From: Cherax quadricarinatus
Lineage: Eukaryota > Arthropoda > Malacostraca > Decapoda > Parastacidae
Direction: 5' to 3'
Assembly: GCF_038502225.1 (NCBI RefSeq)
Contig: NC_091340.1
Span: 30,185,619-30,249,618, forward strand
Length of the DNA: 64,000 nucleotides
Shown piece by piece: positions 14,136 to 23,659 of this stretch. Made by a program: the position numbers and the translations under genes. The notes beneath the pieces are model-generated. The model made no database searches, was not told where the DNA came from, and saw only the letters and a program-made list of their open reading frames with translations. How positions within the stretch are numbered: the stretch's first letter is position 1; every line of letters starts with the position of its first letter.

Positions 14136-16538
14136 ATGACAATAGGCTTTTTTAAATTTTCAAAATGGAATTTGAATATTTAGAAACTTACTTTCTTTGT
14201 CGTTTTGGCAACACCTTGCAATATCTGCTAAACCACAATTTATTTTGATTTTTTTTCTGTAATTTATTTTGCAAAATAAAAAATCACTTCTTCCTCAGTG
14301 ATCGTTAATGTAATTAGGTTACTAAATGTCTTTGTTAATAAACAATCGTAAATATTTACGTGAACTACTAAACTCGAATGGGTCATAGGCACTAGGAATG
14401 GTGGAGGCTCAGTACTCTGCTCATCGCGGTCTGGTCTCTCACTTGTTAAGCTTTTGAAATTCTTATTCTTGAGTAATATTATCTTCTCTTTCATGGGTTA
14501 CACTGTGTAATTCTCTTCTTCCAAAAAATATTGTTGCAATTTCCCTGCCAAAATTGTCTGCCCACTAGTAATGTACACCCGCGCCGCAATTACTAATATT
14601 TCTTGTCTGTCTTCAGTAAAGCAAAGACATTAGTCTGCCTCTTCCATCTCTATGTTAGAAACACATTTTTTTATTTCTTACCTCTGTGAATAAAAAAAAA
14701 AACATATTTGTCCTGTACATATCTCAGAGAAAGAAATTTACAATATTTTTTTTTTTTGTGAAATAAAATAATGGCAATAATACATAATTAACGTTCATTT
14801 CTCTCTCTGCTGGAAGAAATTTAGCCTTCCCATTTCTGTGAGAAAAAATGAAATTCACCCTTCCAATCCCTGTAAATTTAGCCTTCCCATTTTTATTATA
14901 TAAATATGCTTACTCTTTCCATCTCTATAAAATTAATAATTTTCCCTTGCACTCTCTGTTATGGTAATGAGGTGTAATCTGATGAGTTGTTACAAGCAAA
15001 AATACAACTACATATTTCTTTTTTTTGTGTGTGTGACCCAGGAAAGTCATCCCCGTATCCCAAAACTCAAGTTTCCTGTTCAGCTAAGCATCACGATGAA
15101 GCTTTTGAAGCTAGTAATCGGAAAAGGCATTCTCAAGTTATTGTACTGAAACTAATATCCATATTTCTTAAATAATTATGACAAAATAGCATATGGTCAG
15201 CTCAAACCCTATTCGAATTTTTCACTGTGATACATTAGTTTTAGAAGTACAGAGAGAATCACAAATCATATTAGAAGTTCCGTTTTTACGTTATCAATGT
15301 TTACGGTTTAATTCCAACTGGATGAGGCATTAACTTGCAGGATTAAAACAAGCATTTAAACTTTTCCAGTTTATTCAATGAAAGTGAGATACTGGCATCA
15401 ACACAGTCCAGTATCATTTCACGCCTGTCTCTAAGGAAAATTCACCGGTCTTCATGGCTTAAATCCCATCAAAAAATGACACATTTCTCTAGTTATTTCA
15501 TGTGAATAATTTTGTTTAATGTGATTCTCATAATGAAGCTTTTACAAAATAAAATCAGTGAGAAGCTTCCTTTGAGAATCAGACACTTGCATTACAAGAC
15601 CGACACAAGTCAGAAGAGGCATTCTTCACTTATCGCTCGGAATTCAATAATTCCATTTTTATTAACTATGTTATTAAATTGGCAATTTTGTATTTGTATA
15701 GCCTAAGCATAAAGGTACTATGCCTTTTAAAAGATGCATAAGTCATCAAGGTTTGAAGCAGTTCTGAAGAAACGTGCCAAAATTAGTTCACAAAAGGGAA
15801 CCAGGGAAAATTCCTTGAATCATTCCATACTGATAGATGAGCGGCATTCAAAATTTAAGCCGATCAGTTAGGGCGCTCTCTAGTTATAAACAAACATCTG
15901 TGAAAAAGACAACTGTTCATGTGTTACGCCTGGCTCTAAAATAAAGCCGTATGTAAATGTTTTATTTCCAGCCATACTAAATTTATTGAAAATTAAAAAT
16001 GCCATAAAAATGCGTTTCAAATGTCTCTCCTTTCCTAAATTTTATGCTTTATCAAATTCGTTACAGTTCTTTAAGGAAGAAATTGTTTTTTTTAAACAAC
16101 CAGAAATCGAGTACATCCTATAAATTACTACACAAGGACAGCCGAGGGTTTGTCAGAAAAATGTTCAAACCGGCCTTTGCAAGGTTCAATAACTAAACAA
16201 ATCTTCCACTACGTAAATCGGCGTTAATAGTTAAGATCCCAGTCCGACGAAACATTCACCTAATATCGCACGAAAACCAATATTTCTGTGCTGCTGTATT
16301 GCAGACTAATCCACGAAGGAACTGATGCATTTTATTATATTTTATGATACGTACAAGCTATCTGCACCTCGGAATAAATGCAAATTGTTATTTTGGGCGA
16401 TATTAGCCAAAATTATCCCTTAATTTGTTTCGATTGCAGCTTCATCGCCAGTTAGCTGTTAATATTTGAGCCAGCGACAGTAAACAAAGACACAAGAGTT
16501 TCATTTCTGCCGATAGAGAAGTAGGTTAGGTCCAGGTT
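14136..16538. other. No gene seen; weak CCTTCCCAT-type degenerate repeats
   Basis: No protein motif is visible in any frame. Around 14815-14960 the phrase TTTAGCCTTCCCATTTCTGT recurs in weakened form three or four times, an old degenerate tandem repeat. The rest looks unique and AT-rich. Confidence 0.5.
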
Positions 16539-17076
16539 CCCTGGAGCTGAGTGCTGACACTCTCCCTGGAGCTGAGTGCTGACACTCTCCCTGGAGCTGA
16601 GTGCTGACACTCTCCCTGGAGCTGAGTGCTGACACTCTCCCCTAAACTGAGTACTAACATTTTCCCTGGAACTGAGTACTGGCTCTCCCTTAAACTGAGT
16701 ACTAACACTTCCCCTGCAACTGAGTGCTGACACTCCCTGGAGCTGAGTGCTGACACTCCCTTGAATTGAGTACTAACACTTTCCTTGCACCTGAGTGCTG
16801 ACACTCCCTGGAGCTGAGTGCTGACACTCTCCCTGGAACTGAGTGCTGACACTCTCCCTGGAACTGAGTGCTGACACTCTCCCTGGAACTGAGTGCTGAC
16901 ACTCTCCCTGGAACTGAGTGCTGACACTCTCCCTGGAACTGAGTGCTGACACTCTCCCTGGAACTGAGTGCTGGCACTCTCCCTGGAACTGAGTGCTGAC
17001 ACTCTCCCTGGAACTGAGTGCTGACACTCTCCCTGGAACTGAGTGCTGACACTCTCCCTGGAACTGAGTGCTGACA
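16539..17076. repeat. 25-bp minisatellite
   Basis: The unit CCCTGGAACTGAGTGCTGAC plus ACTCT repeats about 21 times. Copies at the right end (16820-17075) are nearly identical, while those at the left are diverged and shortened. On the minus strand the unit has no stop in any phase, so the 25-bp period cycles through all three frames and yields several overlapping open frames (QFQGECQHSVPGRVSALSS and so on). These are not genes. Confidence 0.95.
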
Positions 17077-17394
17077 GTTCACATTCAAATAACGATAATA
17101 AAGTTCGTATCGATGTTACAAAATAAACATTATTTCATACATAAACTATAAGGAAAACATCCTCATTATGGTGAAGGTTTCTTAATCCAAGGAGTTGGAG
17201 TTATTCTTCTGTTTCTCTAAATAAGCCTAAATGCTTCCCATTACCCAAGTTCTGTGACCATTACTACTTAAACATTTTCCAAAGATAATTATAATTTGTG
17301 AATAATGTTGAACTTTTTCAGGTCATTTTTAAAAAATTAGGTCAATATAAAATATATAATGTGTCTCGGTCGAACGAAAAGAAGAAAAATGAAA

Positions 17395-17478
17395 AAGAAG
17401 TCTCCGTCAGGAGTCGAACCTGAGTCTGCCGTTTTAAAGACTGACCGCTGCTCCTCGAAGCCATTGTCTTGAGCTACA
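17395..17478 (-). repeat. tRNA-like sequence (SINE head or tRNA pseudogene)
   Basis: The minus strand has an A-box-like TGTAGCTCAAG near 17475, a B-box GGTTCGACTCC near 17413, and the GGAGAC acceptor-like end. The anticodon arm and acceptor stem do not pair well, so I do not call a functional tRNA. It sits at the broken 3' edge of the LINE ORF1 remnant. Confidence 0.4.
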
Positions 17479-17862
17479 GAGTTCTGGGTACCAGCTGGTG
17501 AGGCTGGTTCAGAATTATTTTTGCGAAATTATTGCATATACAGATTTTTACTTGCCTTATCTGGCACATGGGTGCCAGCCTCACTCCAGCACTGAGACAG
17601 ATAATAGGATTGCTCCCATTACCTCTCATGATGTCATCCAGACGGCTAACAATATCCTTCATCCCAGCCCCAGGAAAACACACTCTCTGTCTCCTACTCC
17701 TATCCTTCAGGCAGAATGCCCTATCCATGTACCTAATCTGGCTATCCCCAACAACAACAATGTTTTTACCTTCCTTGGCGTCGTCCGTTGAACAATAAAA
17801 TGGTATAAAATACCGACAGGTTGTTAGGTAAGACACATATGCAACAGTTAGGTATCTTTATT

Positions 17863-17901
17863 TCGAAACGTTTCGCCTACACAGTAGGCTTCTTCAGTCG
17901 A
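17863..17901 (-). ncRNA. Hammerhead-like motif, family A, reverse unit
   Basis: Minus strand: TCGA, core CTGAAGAA, stem II GCCTAC/GTAGGC around TGT, GAA, ACGT, T, TCGA. Stem I, stem II and the C3-G8 pair are all intact. Confidence 0.7.
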
Positions 17902-18181
17902 GTACAGAAAAGTTGATAGAAGCAGAAGATACTTGAAGACGATGTAATCAGTCCATCACCCTTAAAGTTTTGAGGTGGTCAGTCCCTCAGTCTGGAGAAG
18001 AGCATTGTTCCATAGTATGAAACAATATGGAGTAGAAGTGACAGGATGGAGCCTTATATAGCGCCAGGAGGTGACTTTGGGACGTAGGTCACTTTGGGAG
18101 TTGTTTCAGGTCCAGACCTCTCTTTAAGGGTGAAATTACATCGTCTTCAAGTCTCTTCTGCTTCTATCAACTTTTCTGTAC

Positions 18182-18220
18182 TCTACTGAAGAAGCCTACT
18201 GTGTAGGCGAAACGTTTCGA
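18182..18220 (+). ncRNA. Hammerhead-like motif, family A, first direct unit (stem I damaged)
   Basis: Same as the other family A motifs, but the 5' half of stem I reads TCTA instead of TCGA, leaving a mismatch with the closing TCGA. Cleavage would fall after 18216. Confidence 0.6.
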
Positions 18221-18588
18221 AATAAAGATACCTAACTGTTGCATATGTGTCTTACCTAACAACCTGTCGGTATTTTATACCATTTTATTGTTCAATCTGT
18301 CAGACACTGCAACACAAGGGTATCTTGGTACAGACCTAAAATCAACTTTGACAACCTCTACTAGTGAGAACGGCTGGATTTGAGAGGGACCTGACCTCCC
18401 AAAGTGACCTACGTCTCACCTCCTGGCGCTATATAAGGCTCCATCCTGTCACTTCAACTCCATATTGTTTTAGACTACGGAACAATGCTCTTCTCCAGAC
18501 TGAGGGACTGACCACCTCAAAACTTTAAGGGTGATGGACTGATTACATCGTCTTCAAGTCACTTCTGCTTCTATCAACTTTTCTGTAC

Positions 18589-18627
18589 TCGACTGAAGAA
18601 GCCTACTGTGTAGGCGAAACGTTTCGA
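18589..18627 (+). ncRNA. Hammerhead-like motif, family A, second direct unit
   Basis: TCGA, CTGAAGAA, 6-bp stem II with TGT loop, GAA, ACGT, T (18623), TCGA: all pairs intact. The distance between the two predicted cleavage sites (18216 and 18623) is 407 nt, the expected unit length of a self-processed RNA. Confidence 0.7.
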
Positions 18628-19136
18628 AATAAAGATACCTAACTGTTGCATATGTGTCTTACCTAACAGCGTCGTCCGTTGTGATGCTCCGAGTAGTCGA
18701 CTCACATTCGCCAGGTAGCATTACACCACTTGTAGAATTCGTCAAGACGTTCTCGATGGTCTTCGTTGGGGTTTCTAGGGACGTCTTACTCACGTCTGCC
18801 AATGCTTCTTTGGTGCTCGTTGTGGCATTCCCAGTAGAACACTCACATTCGTCAGGTAGCACCGAGAATGGGTTGGAAGTTTCCACGGTAGTCTTCTGGT
18901 TTCTCGTTGTTTCTGCCTCTCCAACCGTTTTCTTGATCTTCAGCTTGGTTCCATGTTGCCCGGCCACTGACCAAGCTCCCCTCTTAACCTGGGGACTCAC
19001 AACAGAAGGATTACTACGAATCCTCTTGTTCTCCTCCGTTAATCGCCGTATCTCCATCTTAGCAACTCTGAGCTCTTCTCTCAGCTGCTGGTAAAGTTGC
19101 TCAAGAGAGGGCATCCTGGTTCAGATTCACAGAGAG

Positions 19137-19216
19137 CACACAAACAGGTCTTCACAGAGCTAAGTACACGTCACCACTGAGCTAAGTACACGTCACCACT
19201 GAGCTAAGTACACGTC
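19137..19216. repeat. 22-bp triplicate
   Basis: GAGCTAAGTACACGTCACCACT is repeated three times in tandem between the LINE ORF1 start and the family D hammerhead motif. A CACAGAG repeat precedes it. Confidence 0.85.
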
Positions 19217-19238
19217 ACCACACTATGACATATTTATT

Positions 19239-19274
19239 AGAAAACGTTTCGGTCCTGGGACCTTGATCACTTCT
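19239..19274 (-). ncRNA. Hammerhead-like motif, family D (swapped 3-8 pair)
   Basis: Minus strand: stem I AGAA, core GTGATCAA, stem II GGTCC/GGACC with loop CA, GAA, palindrome ACGT, T, closing TTCT. Stem I (AGAA/TTCT) and stem II are perfect. Position 3 is G and position 8 is C, the reverse of the canonical C3-G8 tertiary pair. AATAAAT follows, as in the other families. The unit is 5'-truncated: upstream on this strand is the 26-bp minisatellite. Confidence 0.65.
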
Positions 19275-19392
19275 GTACTGTACTGGTCGTCTGTGTTACT
19301 ATACTGTACTGCTCTTGTGTGTTATTGTACAGTACTGGTCTTCTGTGTTATTGTACTGTACTGGTCTTCTGTGTTAGTGTACTGTACTGGTC
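19263..19392. repeat. 26-bp minisatellite, left block
   Basis: Five units of the TGTACTGGTCTTCTGTGTTA type with about 26-bp spacing, part of the array continuing at 20229-22727. The array is split by the LINE 3' end at 19393-20228. Confidence 0.85.
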
Positions 19393-20138
19393 TTAAGAAC
19401 ATAAGAATGGAGGAACACTGCAGAAGGCCTACTGGCCTATACAAGGCAGGTCATTATCTAAACGACCTCTACCAAAAGCTACTCAAGAATTAACTCCCGT
19501 ATCCAGTGACACTAATCAAACCCAGCCCCTCCCACTCATACATTTGTTCAGTCTCTTCTTAAAGCTACCCAAGGTCCTAGCCTCTATCACCCCACGAGGA
19601 AGATTGTTCCACGCATCCACAACTCTGTAAGAAAACCAGTACTTACCTATGTCCTTTCTAAATCTAAATTTATCCAACTTAAATCCATTATTTCTGGTTC
19701 TTTCCTGGTTCAACACCCTCAGTACCTTATTAATATCTCCTTTGTTCATGCCCGTCATCAACTTATACACCTCAATGATATCTCCTCTTATTCTACGTGT
19801 CTCGAGAGAGTGAAGATTTAAGGCTTTAAGCCTATCTTCTTACAGCAGATTCCTTACACAATATATCATTTCAGTCATTCTTCTCTGTATGTTCTCCAAT
19901 GAGTATATATCCATCCTGTAGTAAGGAGACCAAAACTGAGCTGCATAATCTAAATGAGGCCTCACTAGTGATGTACTGAGCAACATTATCTAAATGAGGC
20001 TTCATCAGTGATGTAGAGACCTCACCAGTGATCTCTTTAGAAGGACATCCCTAGTACGAGAGGGCCAGGCTCCTGCAATGTTCCTCCATTCATGTGTTCT
20101 TATAAGAACTTAATATGTTACAAGTGATCAAGATTTAG
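19393..20138 (-). pseudogene. LINE 3' end: RT C-terminus and 3' UTR
   Basis: The minus-strand frame 19770-19516 encodes NNGFKLDKFRFRKDIGKYWF, then RVVDAWNNLPRGVIEA and SFKKRLNKCM. This is the typical C-terminal stretch of Jockey/CR1-superfamily LINE ORF2 proteins. Upstream (to 20138) are further broken frames. Downstream lies the 3' UTR, ending at 19393 in the AACATAAGAA...GGCCTACTGG repeat also found at 5.2 and 20.1 kb. It is 5'-truncated and dead. Confidence 0.75.
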
Positions 20139-20228
20139 AACATAAGAACATAATAATTTAGGAACACTGCAGAAGGCCTACTGGCCCATACGAGGCACGT
20201 CCTTATCAAAACGATCTCTACCTAAAGC
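20139..20228 (-). repeat. Second short copy of the same LINE 3' tail
   Basis: It repeats the AACATAAGAACATAA and ACTGCAGAAGGCCTACTGG segments of the previous element, then returns to minisatellite at 20229. It is likely an independent, very short 5'-truncated insertion or a local duplication. Confidence 0.65.
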
Positions 20229-20433
20229 TGGTCTTCTGTGTTATTGCACTACATTGGTCGTCTGTTACTGTACTGTATTGGTCTTCTGTGTTATTGTACT
20301 GGAATGGTCTTGTGTGATATTGTACTGTACTGGTCTTCTGTGTTATTGTACTGTACTGGTCTGGAAATAAATGGTATAAAATACCGACACAATGGCAATA
20401 TAAACACAAATGCAGTATAATGTGATCCTTTAT

Positions 20434-20472
20434 TGACTACGTTTCGCCCACACAGTGGGCTTTTTCAAGTCA
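20434..20472 (-). ncRNA. Hammerhead-like motif, family C, left arm
   Basis: Minus strand: TGAC, core TTGAAAAA, stem II GCCCAC/GTGGGC around TGT, GAA, ACGT, A, GTCA. Stem I (TGAC/GTCA) is perfect. The 3-8 pair is U-A. Confidence 0.65.
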
Positions 20473-20493
20473 CAAACAGAACAGTTCTGTTTG

Positions 20494-20532
20494 TGACTTG
20501 AAAAAGCCCACTGTGTGGGCGAAACGTAGTCA
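20494..20532 (+). ncRNA. Hammerhead-like motif, family C, right arm
   Basis: Identical in sequence to the left-arm motif. The predicted cleavage base is A at 20528, unlike the U of the other families; hammerheads accept A, C or U there. CAATAAAGG follows. Confidence 0.65.
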
Positions 20533-22727
20533 ATAAAGGATCACATTATACTGCATTTGTGTTTATATTGCCACTGTACTGGTCTTCTGTGTTATTGTAC
20601 TGTACGGGTCTTCTGTGTTATTGTACTGTATTGGTCCCCTGTTACTGCATTGTACTGGTCTTCTGTGTTATTGTACTGTATTGGTCCCCTGTTACTGTAC
20701 TGTACTGGTCTTCTGTGATATTGTACTGTACTGGTCTTCTGTGTTATTGTACTGTACTGGTCTTCTGTGTTATTGTACTGTACTGGTCTTCTGTGATATT
20801 GTACTGTACTGGTCTTCTGTGTTATTGTACTGTACTGGTTTTCTGTGTTATTGTACTGTACTGGTCTTCTGTGTTATTGTACTGTACTGGTCTTCTGTGT
20901 TATTGTACTGTATTGGTCCCCTGTTTCTGCACTGTACTGGTCTTCTGTGTTATTGTACTGTACTGCTCTTCTGTGTTATTGTACTGTACTGGTCTTCTGA
21001 GTTATTGTGCTGTACTGGTCGTCTGTGTTATTGTACTGTACTGGTCTTCTGTGTTATTGTACTGTACTGGTCTTCTGTGTTATTGTACTGTACTGGTGTT
21101 CTGTGTTATTGTACTGTACTGGTCTTCTGTGTTATTGTACTGTACTGGTCTTCTGTGTTATTGTACTGTACTGGTCTTCTGTGTTATTGTACTGTACTGG
21201 TCTTGTGTGTTATTGTACTGTACTGGTCTTCTGTGTTATTGTACTGTACTGGTCTTGTGTGTTATTGTACTGTACTGGTCTTGTGTGTTATTGTACTGTA
21301 CTGGTCTTGTGTGTTATTGTTCTGTACTGGTCTTCTGTGTTATTGTACTGTACTGGTCTTCTGTGTTATTGTACTGTACTGGTCTTGTGTGTTATTGTTC
21401 TGTACTGGTCTTCTGTGTTATTGTACTGTACTGGTCTTCTGTGTTATTGTACTGTACTGGTCTTCTGTGTTATTGTACTGTACTGGTCTTCTGTGTTATT
21501 GTACTGTACTGGTCTTCTGTGTTATTGCACTGTACTGGTCTTGTGTGTTATTGTACTGTACTGGTCTTCTGTGTTATTGTACTGTACTGGTCTTCTGTGT
21601 TATTGCACTGTACTGGTCTTGTGTGTTATTGTACTGTACTGGTCTTCTGTGTTATTGTACTGTACTGGTCTTGTGTGTTATTGTACTGTACTGGTCTTCT
21701 GTGTTTTTGTACTGTACTGGTCTTGTGTGTTATTGTATTGTACTGGTCTTCTATGTTATTGTACTGTAGTGGTCTTTTGTGTTATTGTGCTGTACTGGTC
21801 TTTTGTGTTTCTGTGCTCTACTGGTCGTCTGTGTTACTGTACTGTACTGGACTTGTGTGTTACTGAATTCTACCGGTCGTCTGTTACTGTAGCGTACTGG
21901 TAGTCTTTGTTACTGTATTGTACTGGCCTTCTGTGTTACTGCACTATACTGGTCGTCAGTGTTACTGTACTGTACTGGTCGTCTGTATTACTATACTGTA
22001 CTGGTCGTCTGTGTTACTCTACTGTACTGTACTGGTCGTCTGTGTTACTATAATGCACTGATCTTCTGAGTTACTGTACTGGTCTTCTGTGTTACTGTAA
22101 TGGTCTTCTGTGTAACTATACTGTACTCGTCTTTTGTGGTCCTGTACTGTACTAGTCTTCTGTGTTACTCGACTGTACTCGTCTTTTGTGTTACTGAACT
22201 GCATTGATCTTCTGTGTTACTGTACTGTAATGGTCATTTGTGTTACTGTACTGTAATGGTCGTCCTCATTACCGTACTCTACTGGTCGTCTGTGTTACTA
22301 TACTTTACTGGTCTTCTGTGTTATTGTACTGTACTGATCTTCTGTGTTATTGTACTGTATATGTCTTCTGTGTTATTGTACTGTACTGGTCTTCTGTGTT
22401 ATTGTACTGCACTGGTCTTCTGTGTTATTGTACGATATTGGTCGTCTGTTACTGTACTGTACTGGTATTCTGTGTTATTGTACTGTACTAGTCTTCTGTG
22501 TTATTGTATTGTACTGGTTTTCTGTGTTATTGTACTGTACTAGTCTTCTGTGTTATTGTATTGTACTGGTTTTCTGTGTTATTGTACTGTTCTGATATTC
22601 TGTGTTATTGTACTGTACTGGTCTTCTGTGTTATTGTGCTGTATTCGTCGTCTGTTACTGTATTGTACTTTTCTTCTGTGTTATTTTACTGTACTGGTCT
22701 TCTGTGTTACTGTACTGTACTGCTGTT

Positions 22728-22905
22728 CTGGGAGACAGTAATGGTGAAGCTGGAGGTGCTGTCCTGGGAGACAGTAATGGTGAAGCTGGAGGTGCTGTCC
22801 TGGGAGACAGTAATGGTGAAGCTGGAGGTGCTGTCCTGGGAGACAGTAATGGTGAAGCTGGAGGTGCTGTCCTGGGAGACAGTAATGGTGAAGCTGGAGA
22901 TTTTG
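22728..22905 (+). repeat. 36-bp minisatellite inside LINE-A ORF1
   Basis: Five tandem copies of a 36-bp unit that begins CTGGGAGACAGTAATGGTGA. In frame it encodes the 12-residue repeat VLGDSNGEAGGA. LINE-A copy 2 at 33.04 kb has, at the same place, a diverged 12-residue periodicity (VLEDSVEGASVV, LEESAPEGPSDV). The array therefore looks like an expansion of a native ORF1 repeat and not a random satellite. Confidence 0.75.
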
Positions 22906-23420
22906 TCTAGGTAGTCGGGAATTATACGCAGAAAGGAATACATATAAATGACCTCATAGGGGACAGGAGCCGTAGTAGGGAAACAAGTGTAGTCAAAGAT
23001 AAGATAAAACCAATATTGCAAACTAGAAATACCACAGGAAATAGCAAACAAGAGGACTCCACTAGCAATAGTGAGGATATATTACCAAAAACAACTGGTG
23101 GGAGCTCCATTGTTGGTGCTAGGGAGGATAGGAATAAGACAGGGAAACATGCACAAACAGGGAATACAGTCACAGAAACCCAAGGCAAACGGAAACCAAG
23201 CCTGTGCACATACTATGCACTTAGTATCTACAGACATGGGAAATCTGGAGAGACAGACGGGACGTGCAACTATGACCACCCTAGAAAATGCCATGCCCAT
23301 ATGACAACAGGAAAATGCAAACTCCCTTCCTGTAAGCTTTTTCACCCTGAACTGTGTACCTCTTCAGTACAGTAAAGACTGTGCTATAACTTAAATTGCC
23401 AGGCACACCATCTAAAGGGG
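22906..23420 (+). pseudogene. LINE-A copy 1 ORF1 (CCCH zinc-finger RNA-binding protein), broken
   Basis: After the 12-residue repeats a stop interrupts the frame. The frame then runs 23016-23375, ending in a cysteine/histidine-rich block: CTYYALSIYRHG, GTCNYDHPRKC, then CHAHMTTGKCKLPSCKLFH. The first finger has lost its second cysteine (Y instead of C in copy 2). The second has C-x8-C-x4-C-x3-H spacing. The third finger lies beyond a stop at 23376 (CYNLNCQAHH). By analogy, ORF1 binds the element RNA. It is not functional as it stands. Confidence 0.75.
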
Positions 23421-23659
23421 ACAAAAAGATACAAAACATCCAGGCCATGGGAAAACCTGGGTAGCCACAGCCACTCAAGAGGGAGAGGTTTTTTAGTGCC
23501 AGGAAGGAAAAAAAAAAACTGGCAGGAAATGGCAGAAATCGTACACCAAATCCAGTCATTCCTGGAGTGGAATCACAGTCGATGGCCTCCACTCCAAACC
23601 AACAGATACAGATACTAATGCCGGAAAAAAAATCCCCCCTATTACCAACAATACCACCA

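Larger units (their letters stand above)
17778..18681. mobile_element. Hammerhead element family A: inverted plus tandem units, with 13-bp target duplication
   Basis: The insert is 17791-18668, flanked by GCGTCGTCCGTTG on both sides. It contains one unit in reverse (17791 to about 18061) and about 1.6 units in direct orientation (about 18062-18668). A complete direct unit starts at about 18297 with CTGTCAGACACTGCAAC. Each unit has a TATA-like CTATATAAGG (18430-18439 in the full unit; 18052-18061 in reverse), a hammerhead motif and an AATAAAG stretch just after it. The 3' hairpin GGTATTTTATACC (18269-18281) is retained at one end only. No protein is encoded. It resembles the non-autonomous retrozymes known from plants and animals, or solo PLE pseudo-LTRs. 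Confidence 0.75.
17490..19114 (-). pseudogene. CR1-type LINE ORF1 with coiled coil and SGNH esterase, split by an 878-bp insertion
   Basis: The start codon at 19114 opens a frame running to the insertion at 18682. It begins with a coiled coil (LEQLYQQLREELRVAKMEI) and a basic/low-complexity linker. On the far side of the insertion (17790 downwards) the same frame resumes with VVVGDSQIRYMDRAF, a GDS-type esterase block I, then RVCFPGAGMKDI, then ICLSAG. After that the reading decays where family members carry a GND block. Coiled coil plus esterase is the ORF1 layout of CR1-like LINEs, where it is thought to help RNP assembly. The insertion duplicates 13 bp (17778-17790 and 18669-18681), which falls in the codons for TTDDA. 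No matching ORF2 follows, so this is a dead 5' fragment. Confidence 0.75.
20363..20572. mobile_element. Hammerhead foldback element, family C
   Basis: A near-perfect inverted repeat with arms of about 90 bp meets at a centre around 20482, where AACAGAAC and GTTCTGTT face each other. Both hammerhead motifs point outward. The left arm alone carries the 3' hairpin GGTATAAAATACC (20373-20385). ACTGTACTGGTCT lies on both sides (20350-20362 and 20573-20585), consistent with a 13-bp target duplication, but the minisatellite target makes this ambiguous. Confidence 0.75.
20229..22727. repeat. 26-bp minisatellite, main block
   Basis: The unit TTATTGTACTGTACTGGTCT plus TCTGTG (26 bp) is repeated about 85 times, interrupted at 20363-20572 by a hammerhead foldback. 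The centre (20700-21770) is highly homogeneous, and the flanks beyond 21780 are diverged and partly shortened. The unit lacks stops in all plus-strand phases, so three overlapping open frames of up to 435 codons arise (CYCTVLVFCVIVLYWSSVLL repeats). They are translation artefacts, not membrane proteins. Confidence 0.95.

Noticed and set aside
16452..17088. Several overlapping open frames with QHSVPGRVSALSS repeats
   Set aside because: A 25-bp minisatellite cycling through three stop-free frames.
17395..17478. Functional tRNA gene
   Set aside because: A- and B-boxes are visible, but acceptor and anticodon stems do not pair; kept only as tRNA-like.
20559..21866. 435-codon open frame, Cys/Val/Leu-rich, looking like a multi-pass membrane protein
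   Set aside because: It is the 26-bp minisatellite read through; the same array is open in the other two frames as well.
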